A stretch of 49,491 nucleotides of DNA, from the NCBI GenBank assembly GCA_040830565.1, contig JBFOMC010000042.1, forward strand, positions 1 through 49,491, written 5' to 3'. The translations under genes and the position numbers were made by a program. The notes below the pieces were generated by a model. It was not told the DNA's origin and ran no database searches. It was given only the letters and a program-made list of their open reading frames with translations. Source of the stretch: JAFMPW01 sp040830565. Its GTDB lineage: Bacteria > Bacteroidota > Bacteroidia > Flavobacteriales > Flavobacteriaceae. Shown piece after piece: positions 8,591-16,563 of this stretch. Each line of letters opens with the position of its first letter. Positions within the stretch are counted from its first letter, which is position 1.

Positions 8591-8609
8591 CAGAGAAACG
8601 GCTATCGCA

Positions 8610-9050
8610 ATGGGAAAGGAAATATGGCAATTTGAACACACCGTAGCGTGTAATACCGACAAGTCTTTTGCGTGGGCCTTTTGGACAGATGTACGTAATT
8701 GGGAGCGATTGGAAGGAAATGCCGTAGAATGGATAAGGCTAAATGGCCCCTTTGAAAAAGGGACTTCTGGTGAAACAAAATCTCAGGGACAAGAGCCCCA
8801 TTCCTGGAGAATTACGGCCTTAGAACCCGAACAATCTGCCACTATCGATATAACATTAGATGGAGCAGTATTCTCTAATATCATTTTGATGGACACTATA
8901 GCCCCAAAAAGCACAAAGATTACCCAGCGTTTGAGTCTGTCAGGTGATAAGGCCGCCAGTTTTGTAAATGGCATGAAGATGTTCGAAACAACAGCTCCTC
9001 AAGGACTTAAAAAGCTGGCCGAGGCCATCGAGGCGGCGAGCAAAAGCTAA
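8610..9050 (+). CDS. SRPBCC-family (polyketide cyclase / START-like) protein
   Basis: 146 residues from ATG 8610. The pattern IWQFEHTVACNTDKSFAWAFWTDVRNW, followed by PFEKGTSGETKSQG and the C-terminal helix FVNGMKMFETTAPQGLKKLAEAI, is that of an SRPBCC helix-grip fold, which makes a hydrophobic ligand pocket. No signal peptide. A longer frame from 8550 overlaps the previous gene by 41 bases and adds only non-family residues, so the later ATG is chosen. It is 19 bases downstream of the NTF2-like lipoprotein and likely in its operon. Confidence 0.8.
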   Translation: MGKEIWQFEHTVACNTDKSFAWAFWTDVRNWERLEGNAVEWIRLNGPFEKGTSGETKSQGQEPHSWRITALEPEQSATIDITLDGAVFSNIILMDTIAPKSTKITQRLSLSGDKAASFVNGMKMFETTAPQGLKKLAEAIEAASKS

Positions 9051-9074
9051 TCTGAATAGCTACCCTACCGTAAT

Positions 9075-9773
9075 TCATTGATTTTCGAAGGCATCTATGT
9101 AGCGCTTGGCCCTTCTATTACCATTGTCTAGTTCCAAAGCCTTTTTGTAATTCTCATAGGCTTGCAAACTATCTCCACTCTTTAAATATCCTTCTCCCAG
9201 GCTGTCGTACACATTATCACTATCGGGATATAGGGCCACATTTATTTTAAATACTTCTATGGCGTCTGTGTATGCTGAATCTCTTAGGAATTTATACCCG
9301 AGCCTGTTAAACTCCCGCTCGTTGATCAATACGCTGTTGGAGTCTTGCTTTTGTATTCCCAAATATCCTTCCAGGGCCTTCGCATATGCTTTATTCTTTA
9401 GGTGCATACTGGGCGTGTTGTAATCATCCGCCACTTGAACATAATCATAGCTCACAAGCGCTTCATTCTCTTTTGAAACCTCGGATAAATACCATTTTTT
9501 CGTTTCCGGATGCTGAACAAACTGTAATTTCTTGTACAACTGTTCCACAAAAATGGTGGTTTCATCCAATGCAAGAGGTTTTATTTTTTCTTGCCCTCTC
9601 CACCTTAAATACAGGGTGTTATCCTCATAAAACACCTCTATAATATCATCCTGATTATATAAGTATCGCCCTGAGGTTTGTTCAATATGTTCGGGAGAAT
9701 AGGAGACGCCCCCGGCACAGCTGACTGCGACGATCAAAATTGCCAGGGAATACAGGACAGTTTTAAAATTCAT
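9075..9773 (-). CDS. TPR-containing lipoprotein
   Basis: 232 residues. The leader ends VAVSC, a good lipobox. Residues about 33-100 (SGRYLYNQDDIIEVF, NTLYLRWRGQ) resemble the small beta domain often found at the end of Bacteroidota beta-lactamase-like proteins. The C-terminal 100 residues hold tetratricopeptide-like repeats, clearest at NVYDSLGEGYLKSGDSLQAYENYKKALELDNGN. It probably works as a scaffold at the envelope. It converges with the SRPBCC gene and diverges from the DoxX operon. Confidence 0.75.
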   Translation of the reverse strand: MNFKTVLYSLAILIVAVSCAGGVSYSPEHIEQTSGRYLYNQDDIIEVFYEDNTLYLRWRGQEKIKPLALDETTIFVEQLYKKLQFVQHPETKKWYLSEVSKENEALVSYDYVQVADDYNTPSMHLKNKAYAKALEGYLGIQKQDSNSVLINEREFNRLGYKFLRDSAYTDAIEVFKINVALYPDSDNVYDSLGEGYLKSGDSLQAYENYKKALELDNGNRRAKRYIDAFENQ

Positions 9774-9821
9774 TTTTTAGAAAGATTAGCTATCAGATTA
9801 TGCAGTTGTAATATAAAAACA

Positions 9822-9834
9822 TCACTACTAGTGA
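9822..9834. promoter_or_regulatory. 13-bp palindrome in a divergent promoter region
   Basis: TCACTA, one central base, TAGTGA: a perfect palindrome in the 254-base gap between the divergent TPR lipoprotein and DoxX operon. It may be an operator for one of them, but its distance from either start (about 50 and 195 bases) favours the lipoprotein side. Function is inference. Confidence 0.25.
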
Positions 9835-9934
9835 GACGTTTCATTTAAAATTATGTTACTCTTTTATTTAGAAATCTCCTTCCAACCGCAAAACTAAACT
9901 GCATTTGAAATAGAGGACTTAAACATATCTATAC

Positions 9935-9942
9935 TAAATTTG
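9935..9942 (+). promoter_or_regulatory. Candidate -7 box of the DoxX operon
   Basis: TAAATTTG is an exact match to the Bacteroidota -7 consensus TAnnTTTG and lies 85 bases before the ATG at 10028. No TTG stands at the expected distance upstream (the nearest is too far), so this is a possible promoter only. Confidence 0.3.
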
Positions 9943-10027
9943 AAATCAAAGTTGTGCCCTTTTAGATGCTTGTCAGAAGAAACGATTGGCTTACCAACTG
10001 TAAATGGCCAACTAAATATTACATGAA

Positions 10028-10456
10028 ATGCTAAAGTTTGAAAAATTCTTAGATCGGCATAGAGATTTCGGGATCTTCTTACTTAGATTATTTATTGGTG
10101 GCCGTCTGCTATATGGTGTTATTGACAATGTCCTAAGTTGGGATCGTATGATAGAATTTGCTGATTTTTTAGGTTCTAACGCCTTTCCGTATCCTTTAAT
10201 TAGTGCTATAACTTCTGTATACGTTCAATTCTTAGGTGCAATTTTGATCTTGATTGGGTTTAAATTGAGGATTGCTGCTATGCTTCTAATCATTAATTTT
10301 ATAGTAGCACTGACGGCCTTCCACCTACGCGTTAATGATAGTATTGAGGCCATGACCCCGGCCTTGGCAATGTTGTTTGGTTGTCTGACCCTCTTGTTTA
10401 TAGGAGCCGGGAAAATTTCAATAGAAAACTACTTAAGGCATAAATTGAATAAATGA
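10028..10456 (+). CDS. DoxX-family membrane protein
   Basis: 142 residues with four hydrophobic spans, starting near residues 15, 52, 80 and 110. The FLLRLFIGGRLLYGVIDNV start and the GAILILIGFKLRIAAMLL middle are typical of DoxX-like proteins, small four-helix inner-membrane proteins often linked to redox stress. Its last four bases (ATGA) overlap the start of the cyclase gene, so the two are translationally coupled. Partner and reaction unknown. Confidence 0.8.
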   Translation: MLKFEKFLDRHRDFGIFLLRLFIGGRLLYGVIDNVLSWDRMIEFADFLGSNAFPYPLISAITSVYVQFLGAILILIGFKLRIAAMLLIINFIVALTAFHLRVNDSIEAMTPALAMLFGCLTLLFIGAGKISIENYLRHKLNK

Positions 10457-11148
10457 CCGAAATAATAGACTTAAGTCAGGATATCTATCAAGGGATGCCG
10501 ATATACAAAGACCTTCCCCAGGTAAAAATGACTGTTCATAATTCTCACGAACAGTGGGAAGGATTAGAACACCCAACTAAAATTACTCCGGCTGTCCACA
10601 AGTTGGAACTGGGCGAACATACGGGAACCCATGTTGACGCCATAAACCATATGGCAAAACAATACGAGGGGCAGTCCATTGATCTAATGCCTTTATCCAT
10701 GTTTTATACTGAAGGTATTTGTCTGGATTTCTCCCATAAGGGGCTTAGTGAACTTATAGAACCCGATGAACTAGAGGGATCTATTAAAAGAGCAGGCTTA
10801 AAAATAAAAGCCGGAGACACAGTTCTGTTGTATACAGATCACTACAGAAAAGCGTATTCAGGTGAAGATTGGCCACACGGCCCAGGCCTAACGGCTTCAG
10901 CAGCAAGATGGTTAGGGGAGCAGAAAATTGCTGCATTCGGGGTTGAAACTATGTCGCCCGGTGTCCCTGGAATTTCTAACAAGGAGGTACATCAGATCTG
11001 CGGAGAACTGGGTTTTACGCATTATGAGAATTTGATCAACCTGCATTTACTTATTGGGAGAGGAAGATTTCGATTTATTGGGCTTCCCCTTAAAATTAGA
11101 GGAGGTACGGGTTCCCCGGTGAGGGCTGTTGCCATATTTGAACATTAA
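10453..11148 (+). CDS. Cyclase-family metal-dependent hydrolase (kynurenine formamidase-like)
   Basis: 231 residues. The family motif HTGTHVDAINH at residues 56-66 supplies the metal-binding His and Asp residues of the cyclase/KynB fold. Other matches are the opening IIDLSQDIYQGMPIY, the TVLLYTDH strand and the WPHGPGLT and GVETMSPG segments. Known members hydrolyse N-formylkynurenine or other amides and lactones; the natural substrate here is not evident, as no other tryptophan-degradation gene is near. It is coupled to the DoxX gene and followed eight bases later by a Dph6-like gene. Confidence 0.85.
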   Translation: MTEIIDLSQDIYQGMPIYKDLPQVKMTVHNSHEQWEGLEHPTKITPAVHKLELGEHTGTHVDAINHMAKQYEGQSIDLMPLSMFYTEGICLDFSHKGLSELIEPDELEGSIKRAGLKIKAGDTVLLYTDHYRKAYSGEDWPHGPGLTASAARWLGEQKIAAFGVETMSPGVPGISNKEVHQICGELGFTHYENLINLHLLIGRGRFRFIGLPLKIRGGTGSPVRAVAIFEH

Positions 11149-11156
11149 AGCAAATC

Positions 11157-11903
11157 ATGCCTAATACATTTAAAACCTATTTTAATTGGAGTTCCGGGAA
11201 GGATGCTTCTCTGGCCTTGTATTATCTACAAAACGAAGGAAAATATAAGGTAGATAAACTACTTACCTCTATAAATGCCCATCACAACCGGGTGAGTATG
11301 CATGGTCTTAGACGAAGGCTGTTAGAACTACAGGCCGACGCTCTAGGACTTCCGCTAAAAACCATTGAATTACCGGAGCAACCCAGCATGGAGGATTACA
11401 ACGGCATGATGAAGCAAACGGTGAGCGATTTAAAATCTGAGGGCTATACGGATTGTGGTTTTGGTGATATCTTTCTAGAGGATCTCAGAAGCTATAGAGA
11501 AGCACAACTAAAGCCTCACGGAATTCAGTGTCATTTCCCTCTTTGGAAAAAGAACACTTATAGACTGATTTCGGAGTTTATAGCCCTGGGATTTAAAGCT
11601 AAAGTAATTTGCAGCAAGGCTAATGTATTAGATAAGTCCTTTGTAGGAAGAGATATTGATATGGATTTTATAAAAGACCTTCCTTCTAATGTCGACCCCT
11701 GTGGGGAAAATGGCGAATTTCACACCTTCTGTTATGACGGGCCAATTTTTAGAAATCCTATTGAGTTTACCGTAGGCGAAAAGATATATAGGGAATATAA
11801 GGCTCCAAAAGAAGACGATCGAATCCATGAAAATAGCGAGTTGGGGTTCTGGTTCTGTGATTTAATACCCGCTGATCAGGACGAATTGAAATCTGGATTA
11901 TAA
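11157..11903 (+). CDS. Dph6-related ATP pyrophosphatase (adenine nucleotide alpha hydrolase)
   Basis: 248 residues. The PP-loop SSGKD is at 12-16 after a first strand FNWSSG. Further family marks are CGFGDIFLEDLRSYR, FPLWKKNT (near 123-130) and DPCGENGEFHTFCYDGP (near 179-195). These place it with the ATP-binding domain 4 family that includes diphthine-ammonia ligase. Bacteria lack diphthamide, so a different adenylation or amidation must be made; the substrate is unknown. Last gene of the DoxX - cyclase - ATPase operon. Confidence 0.85.
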   Translation: MPNTFKTYFNWSSGKDASLALYYLQNEGKYKVDKLLTSINAHHNRVSMHGLRRRLLELQADALGLPLKTIELPEQPSMEDYNGMMKQTVSDLKSEGYTDCGFGDIFLEDLRSYREAQLKPHGIQCHFPLWKKNTYRLISEFIALGFKAKVICSKANVLDKSFVGRDIDMDFIKDLPSNVDPCGENGEFHTFCYDGPIFRNPIEFTVGEKIYREYKAPKEDDRIHENSELGFWFCDLIPADQDELKSGL

Positions 11904-11959
11904 CCTCTTTTTAGGCACAAAACCTTTACCTTTATTTTTACATCAAAACTTGGAGGCCT

Positions 11960-12490
11960 ATGCCATCTAATCCAACCCTTAGTGAATCTCTTCACCGTAT
12001 AGAAACTTTGAAAAATGGAGATTTCTTTCTCAAATTTGGACGGCCTTGTACAAAAATTGGAAAGCTTTCCAAAGGGGTGATGCGCGGGTTTGTTTATGAT
12101 AATGATGGGGATGAAATAACAACACATTTTTACCAGGAAGGAGATATGGTCGTGGGTAGTTATATCCCTAATGTGAATATGTCTATGAATATTCAAGCCT
12201 TGGAGGCATGTGAACTTTCCGTTGCCAATTTTGCCGATATCATGGCACAGATCAATAAGGATAAGGAAATTACCGAAATCATTACCAGAGAATTTCAAAA
12301 ACTAAACAGGCAACTACAATCCAGACTGGTTTCGCTATTAAACTTAAACGCAGTGGAAAAATACAAACTGGTCCTAAAAGAGTATCCCGGGCTGGTAAAC
12401 AGGATTCCCCATTACTATATTGCCCAGTATCTGGGTATCACTCCAACTCAATTAAGCAGAGCCCGCAAGCAGTTTTCTCAACAAATGTAA
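11960..12490 (+). CDS. Crp/Fnr-family transcriptional regulator
   Basis: 176 residues. The first 120 form a cyclic-nucleotide-binding-type beta roll (KLSKGVMRGFVYDNDGDEITTHFYQEGDMVVG), then a long dimer helix, then a recognition helix-turn-helix IPHYYIAQYLGITPTQLSRARKQF. This is the short Crp-like type common in Bacteroidota. The residues that bind cAMP in Crp are not obvious, so the signal is unknown. It is separated by 56 bases from the operon before it and by 51 from the next gene. Confidence 0.85.
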   Translation: MPSNPTLSESLHRIETLKNGDFFLKFGRPCTKIGKLSKGVMRGFVYDNDGDEITTHFYQEGDMVVGSYIPNVNMSMNIQALEACELSVANFADIMAQINKDKEITEIITREFQKLNRQLQSRLVSLLNLNAVEKYKLVLKEYPGLVNRIPHYYIAQYLGITPTQLSRARKQFSQQM

Positions 12491-12541
12491 ATGGAAAAGT
12501 AAGCAGCCTTTCTGTTCTTTGCACCAAAAGAATCCATAGCA

Positions 12542-12955
12542 ATGGAAAGGCATCAAGAACTTACTGATCACGACTTTGAGTGTCAATTCAGGGAGAGAAC
12601 ACTTCCCACTTCAATCTTCACTCATGAGGCCCACCTAAGGCTAGCCTGGATCCATATCCGTAAATATGGAATAGCACAGGCAAAAGAGAATATACAGGGG
12701 CAACTGCAGCACTACGTAAAGTACCACGGAGCTGAAGCTAAATACAACCATACCGTAACTATTGCGGCAATCCTAATAGTTTATCATTTTATAAAAAAGA
12801 CCCAGACCGATACCTTTTCCCAATTTATCTTAAAGCATCCCGAACTAAAGTCGAACTTTAAGGGGCTTATAGCCTTTCATTATAGTTTTGATATCTTTAA
12901 GTCTAAGAAGGCCAGAATAACCTACCTGGAACCTGATTTGTTGCCATTTAAATAA
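12542..12955 (+). CDS. Conserved protein with an FTHEAHLRLAW motif
   Basis: 137 residues, soluble, helical. The phrase FTHEAHLRLAWIHIRKYG (about residues 26-43) and a later YNHTVTIAAILIVYHF recall a small family of unknown function that carries His-Glu-x-His at this place and a second conserved His near KYN or KYH. Those His residues could bind a metal, which is inference. It is five bases before the VanZ gene. I do not know a name for it. Confidence 0.6.
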   Translation: MERHQELTDHDFECQFRERTLPTSIFTHEAHLRLAWIHIRKYGIAQAKENIQGQLQHYVKYHGAEAKYNHTVTIAAILIVYHFIKKTQTDTFSQFILKHPELKSNFKGLIAFHYSFDIFKSKKARITYLEPDLLPFK

Positions 12956-12960
12956 AAGCC

Positions 12961-13530
12961 ATGCCCGTTTTTACATCAGCTAAAGAGCAAAGACTTTGGA
13001 CCTGGGCATTGCTTGTACTTCTTGCAATCTTTGCAACACTTTTTTTAGGACAACCTCTGGAACAACTTTTCAGAAGCCAGGATGTACGCGCTGCGGTCTT
13101 TTTGTTGGTCATGCTTCTTGTCGGTGCCGCTATACTGGTACATTCGTTGAAAACAAAACCCGGCAAGACAGAAATTGTCGTATTGCTGGGAATAACCGCA
13201 GTGTATATTATGTTTTTTTTGAGATTGGGAATGCCAGAACGAAGTCATTTGATGGAATACAGCATCCTGGCTATATTCATACATAAGGCATTGATAGAGC
13301 GTAAAAGTCAAGGTAGACGTATTCCCTTACCGGCATTATTGGCATTGCTGGCCTCTTTTATGATCGGTGTTTTGGACGAATGCATACAACTATTTTTACC
13401 ATATAGGGTATTTGACCCGGAAGATATCCTCTTTAATGGTTTAGCGATAACCATGGCCATTGGCTCCTACCTTATCCTGGCCTGGGTCCGCAAGAAAAGA
13501 AGCAAGTCTAAAACGGAAAAGCACGAGTAG
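12961..13530 (+). CDS. VanZ-family membrane protein
   Basis: 189 residues with four hydrophobic spans (about 13-30, 42-60, 72-88, 118-135) and perhaps one more at 153-170. The cytoplasm-facing signature ERSHLMEYSILAIF and the later DECIQLFLPYRVFDPEDILFN are the VanZ-like motifs. VanZ proteins lower teicoplanin binding in some Gram-positives; in Flavobacteria the role is not known. Basic C-terminal tail. Probably co-transcribed with the preceding gene. Confidence 0.85.
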   Translation: MPVFTSAKEQRLWTWALLVLLAIFATLFLGQPLEQLFRSQDVRAAVFLLVMLLVGAAILVHSLKTKPGKTEIVVLLGITAVYIMFFLRLGMPERSHLMEYSILAIFIHKALIERKSQGRRIPLPALLALLASFMIGVLDECIQLFLPYRVFDPEDILFNGLAITMAIGSYLILAWVRKKRSKSKTEKHE

Positions 13531-13653
13531 GTTCGACTTAAGAAAAAAACCTTAAATTAACTTAGCTCCAGGACTCTATTTGGGCTAAAGGCAATTTCCT
13601 GATAATAAAGCTTAGAATTAATCTAATTTTTGAAAGCATTAATCCTGTTACCT

Positions 13654-14436
13654 ATGAAAAACAAACTAGTACTCCTGCTTACAATGATCATCCTCTCCCA
13701 ATGCAAAACCCAAGACAAGGAATGGGAAGCGTTAATCGTAGACAACTCCCTTAAAGGATGGCATAGCTTTCAGGACGATGGTCCTGAAAGAGGGTGGATC
13801 GTAAAAGACGAAGTCCTCATTTTTAATGGAATCTCCGATATGGAATCCGGGGAGGGAGATGCCAGCCTGATGTCTGATAAGGAATATGAAAATTTTGAGA
13901 TAAAATTCGACTGGAAAATTATTTCAGGTGGCAATAGCGGATTTATGTGGGGGGTTCAGGAAGATAAAAAATACAAATACCCCTACCAGACAGGGCAAGA
14001 AGTCCAGATTTTGGATCCCGCAATTTATGATGATCCGGATATCGTCCTTGGAGGAGAAATTGAGAAGCAAAATGCCCTGGAAGATCTGGAGGAAAGAAAG
14101 CACTTTGTAGGGGCTTTGTACGACCTTTCGCCACCAACTAAAACTGATGTTGCCAAGGCTGCCGGGCAATGGAATACGTATCATATCAGAATAGATTATA
14201 AGGCCAATCTCGGCGAAGTAATCCTAAATGATGTACTTATTAACTCCTTTCCGCTAAAGGGCCCGGAATGGGAAGCAATGGTTAAGAATAGTAAATTCAG
14301 TAAGTCCGAAGAATACGAATATTTGGGGGATGCGCGCTGGTACGACTTCGGTAAATTCTCAAAAGGGCGTATTTGTTTTCAGGATCATCCCGGAGAGGTA
14401 TCCTTCAAAAATGTCATGATCCGCGAGTTAGATTAA
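13654..14436 (+). CDS. DUF1080 (3-keto-disaccharide hydrolase-like) lipoprotein
   Basis: 260 residues from ATG 13654; a TTG eight codons earlier would hide the leader. The leader ends MIILSQC, a lipobox. The mature part is a DUF1080 concanavalin-like beta sandwich: LKGWHSFQDDG, DASLMSDKEYENFEIKFDWKI, GNSGFMWGVQ, EVQILD and the end GRICFQDHPGEVSFKNV. Related proteins cleave 3-keto-glycosides made by sugar 3-oxidation, or bind sugars. It stands alone, with no Gfo/Idh dehydrogenase beside it, so its own pathway partner is not visible here. Confidence 0.85.
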   Translation: MKNKLVLLLTMIILSQCKTQDKEWEALIVDNSLKGWHSFQDDGPERGWIVKDEVLIFNGISDMESGEGDASLMSDKEYENFEIKFDWKIISGGNSGFMWGVQEDKKYKYPYQTGQEVQILDPAIYDDPDIVLGGEIEKQNALEDLEERKHFVGALYDLSPPTKTDVAKAAGQWNTYHIRIDYKANLGEVILNDVLINSFPLKGPEWEAMVKNSKFSKSEEYEYLGDARWYDFGKFSKGRICFQDHPGEVSFKNVMIRELD

Positions 14437-14520
14437 GATCCGAAAGGGATTAAAAAACCAATAAGCCAATTGGAGTTACTTTCAGGCACCCCTTGAGAAA
14501 CTTTTTACACTAAAATTTGC

Positions 14521-14562
14521 GTAACCGAATGATTACACATATATTTGTAACCAATCAGTTAC
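14521..14562 (+). promoter_or_regulatory. Promoter of the ArsR operon flanked by two operator-like palindromes
   Basis: A first palindrome GTAA-N8-TTAC lies at 14521-14536 and a second, GTAAC-N6-GTTAC, at 14547-14562. The -7 box TATATTTG is at 14540-14547 between them, with TTG at 14517-14519, twenty bases upstream of it. The second palindrome ends seven bases before the ATG at 14570. This is the layout expected for an ArsR repressor that closes its own promoter. Confidence 0.65.
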
Positions 14563-14569
14563 ATTTTTA

Positions 14570-14914
14570 ATGAGACGTGATGTTTTCCAGGCAATTGCAG
14601 ATCCGGTAAGACGAGATATCATACAACTACTCGCCAGGCAAACCTTATCCGTAAATGAGGTAGCCAAGGAATTTGACGTGAGTCGCCCGGCAATCTCAAA
14701 ACACTTAAAAATACTTAAGGAGTGCGACATCATCGACATTAATAAGAAAGGGAGGGAACGCTATTGCCAAATTAAGCCCAGGCAACTTATTCCTGCCTTT
14801 CTCTGGATCGAGCAGTACAAAATGCTCTGGGAAGATAAAATCGACGCTTTTGAAAATTATATAAACGAGCTACAATCTAAAATCAATAAAGATGAAGGAA
14901 AGAAACGACCTTAG
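14570..14914 (+). CDS. ArsR-family (winged helix) transcriptional repressor
   Basis: 114 residues. The recognition unit LSVNEVAKEFDVSRPAISKHLKILKECDII and the following wing INKKGRERYCQIKP are those of ArsR/SmtB repressors. The usual metal-binding cysteines (ELCVC) are absent, so it is of the non-metal type that is commonly paired with an AHSA1/SRPBCC gene, as here. It overlaps that gene by 23 bases. Two palindromes over its promoter suggest self-repression. Confidence 0.92.
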   Translation: MRRDVFQAIADPVRRDIIQLLARQTLSVNEVAKEFDVSRPAISKHLKILKECDIIDINKKGRERYCQIKPRQLIPAFLWIEQYKMLWEDKIDAFENYINELQSKINKDEGKKRP

Positions 14915-15362
14915 TAATAGGATGCTGAGTATAAAAAGAACTTTTAAGGCTCCCCTTAAACTAGTTTGGGAAGCCTGGACACAGCCAGAACACATTGCCA
15001 AATGGTGGGGGCCTCAGGGAATGAAGACCACGGTAGAAGAACACAATTTTGTAGTAGGAGGTGCTTGGAAATATACGATGCTGATGCCAGACGGAAAGGA
15101 ATTCATAGGAGAAGGGGTTTATTCTGAGATTCTCACGTTCCAAAAAATTGTTACCTCCGCAAATTTCCGCCCCATGACCGAAGGCGTAGAACTACAAATC
15201 TTACTAGAGGAAACTGAAGAAGGAACACTTTTTACTTTTCATGTGGTTCATGAAACGGAAGCCTATTGTCAGCAGCAGAAAGCTATGGGCTTCTATAACG
15301 GCTGGGGATCCACTTTTGACCGTCTGGATGGTCACTTGATGTCTTTGACTTCAAGCGCCTGA
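14892..15362 (+). CDS. AHSA1/SRPBCC-domain protein
   Basis: 156 residues. RTFKAPLKLVWEAWTQPEHIAKWWGP is the AHSA1-like opening of the SRPBCC fold, followed by FVVGGAWKYTMLMPDG and a C-terminal helix NGWGSTFDRLDGHL. An ATG at 14922 could also start it, seven bases after the ArsR stop; the ATG at 14892 would overlap that gene by 23 bases. The ArsR plus SRPBCC pair is common in bacteria and usually detects or binds a small hydrophobic compound of unknown nature. Confidence 0.88.
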   Translation: MKERNDLSNRMLSIKRTFKAPLKLVWEAWTQPEHIAKWWGPQGMKTTVEEHNFVVGGAWKYTMLMPDGKEFIGEGVYSEILTFQKIVTSANFRPMTEGVELQILLEETEEGTLFTFHVVHETEAYCQQQKAMGFYNGWGSTFDRLDGHLMSLTSSA

Positions 15363-15412
15363 CAGGGCGAATACTTTTACAAAGCATAATAACAACAGTA
15401 AAAACTAACATT

Positions 15413-15652
15413 ATGAAGACAATGACATGCAACCAACTAGGAGGTGCTTGTGATGAGCAATTTCAAGCAAATAGCTTTGAGGAAATGGCAGAAATGAGTA
15501 AAAAACACGCTATGGAAATGTTGCAAAAAGGGGATGAGGATCACCTTAAGGCCATGAATAAAATGCAGGAGCTTATGAAATCTCCGGAGGCTATGAAAGC
15601 CTGGTTCGAGGGTAAAAAAGAGGCATTTAATCAACTACCGGAGAACAATTAA
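15413..15652 (+). CDS. DUF1059-family small protein
   Basis: 79 residues. It opens MKTMTCNQLGGACDEQF, the Cys-containing signature of DUF1059, and continues with a charged helix EEMAEMSKKHAMEMLQKGD. DUF1059 proteins are small, cytoplasmic and uncharacterised. The two cysteines at residues 6 and 13 may bind a metal or be redox active, which is inference. It follows the AHSA1 gene by 50 bases and is probably in the ArsR-controlled transcript. Confidence 0.8.
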   Translation: MKTMTCNQLGGACDEQFQANSFEEMAEMSKKHAMEMLQKGDEDHLKAMNKMQELMKSPEAMKAWFEGKKEAFNQLPENN

Positions 15653-15707
15653 GTTCCATACTCAACACCTTTAAAATGAAGGATGATTCTCCTATGATCC
15701 CGGGCTT

Positions 15708-16178
15708 ATGAAGCCTAGGATTGAAGTCATTGAAGAGAAAACCCTAATCGGGATGTCCTTGCCCATGTCTGTAGCGGACAATCAAACCTTTAAACTGTTC
15801 AGTACTTTCATGCCGAGAAGGAAGGAAATCCGTAATGCCGTAAATGCGGATATCTTTGATTTAAGGGTATACCCCGCCGACTATTTTCAGGCCTTTGATC
15901 CGACAAAAGTATTTACCAAGTGGGCGCTTAGTGAGGTTTCACAAAACGAAGAAGTTCCATCACAAATGGAAAAATTCAAGCTCCCAGGAGGCAAATATGC
16001 GGTTTTCACTCACAAAGGGCCTAGTGCCGATATGGGGATATTTCAATATATATTTACGCAATGGTTACCAAAATCAGGCTATTCATTGGATAGCCGGCCT
16101 CATTTCGAAATTTTGGGTGAAAAATACAGCAGGCAAGATCCAAATTCAGAAGAGGAGATATGGATTCCGGTAGTTTGA
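15708..16178 (+). CDS. GyrI-like (AraC effector-binding) domain protein
   Basis: 156 residues, standalone GyrI-like/SOUL-type ligand-binding fold without a DNA-binding domain. Marks: the opening PRIEVIEEKTLIGMSLPMS, KFKLPGGKYAVFTHKGPSADMG and the close FEILGEKY plus EEIWIPVV. Such proteins bind or hydrolyse drugs and cyclopropanoid compounds. It ends the ArsR - AHSA1 - DUF1059 - GyrI-like series, which looks like one xenobiotic-sensing unit; a terminator follows about 90 bases on. Confidence 0.85.
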   Translation: MKPRIEVIEEKTLIGMSLPMSVADNQTFKLFSTFMPRRKEIRNAVNADIFDLRVYPADYFQAFDPTKVFTKWALSEVSQNEEVPSQMEKFKLPGGKYAVFTHKGPSADMGIFQYIFTQWLPKSGYSLDSRPHFEILGEKYSRQDPNSEEEIWIPVV

Positions 16179-16269
16179 GTTAATATTCTAAATCTTTTAG
16201 AACCTGTGGTTTAAGTTGAAAATTCATAACTTTAGGGTCTTAGTTTAAGGAAAAAACGATAACCAATAG

Positions 16270-16291
16270 ACCAGGAACATCTCCTGGTTTT
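16270..16291 (+). terminator. Rho-independent terminator before the HupE cassette
   Basis: ACCAGGA and TCCTGGT pair over seven bases around ACATC, followed by TTTT counting the last stem base. It lies 92 bases after the GyrI-like gene and 26 before the next start, so it separates the two transcripts. Confidence 0.6.
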
Positions 16292-16316
16292 AATTTAACC
16301 CTGTAAACTTCCAATT

Positions 16317-16550
16317 ATGAAGATCAGCAAATCCATTCTTTTAGTCTTTTTTATGTCGCTTCTTTACATGGCTTGTAAGGAAACCAAAAAACAGGAGGTT
16401 CCGGAGCCGGAAGCTGTAGAAGTTGAGAAAGTAGATTCAGCCGCTATTAAGGCAGCAAAAATGAAGGAAGACAGCATTCAACAAGCCAAAATAGACAGTA
16501 TAAGGCAAGACAGTTTAAGACAGGTTAAGGAACACGGACACGTCCACTAA
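16317..16550 (+). CDS. Small charged lipoprotein with a His-rich end
   Basis: 77 residues. Leader ending LLYMAC, then a low-complexity part rich in Glu, Lys, Asp and Gln (repeats of DSI and DSLRQ), and the end EHGHVH. The His residues could bind a metal ion such as nickel or cobalt. It is 13 bases before a HupE-like permease, which supports an accessory role in metal supply, though this is inference. No named family recognised. Confidence 0.68.
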   Translation: MKISKSILLVFFMSLLYMACKETKKQEVPEPEAVEVEKVDSAAIKAAKMKEDSIQQAKIDSIRQDSLRQVKEHGHVH

Positions 16551-16563
16551 AAGAATGCGTTAA

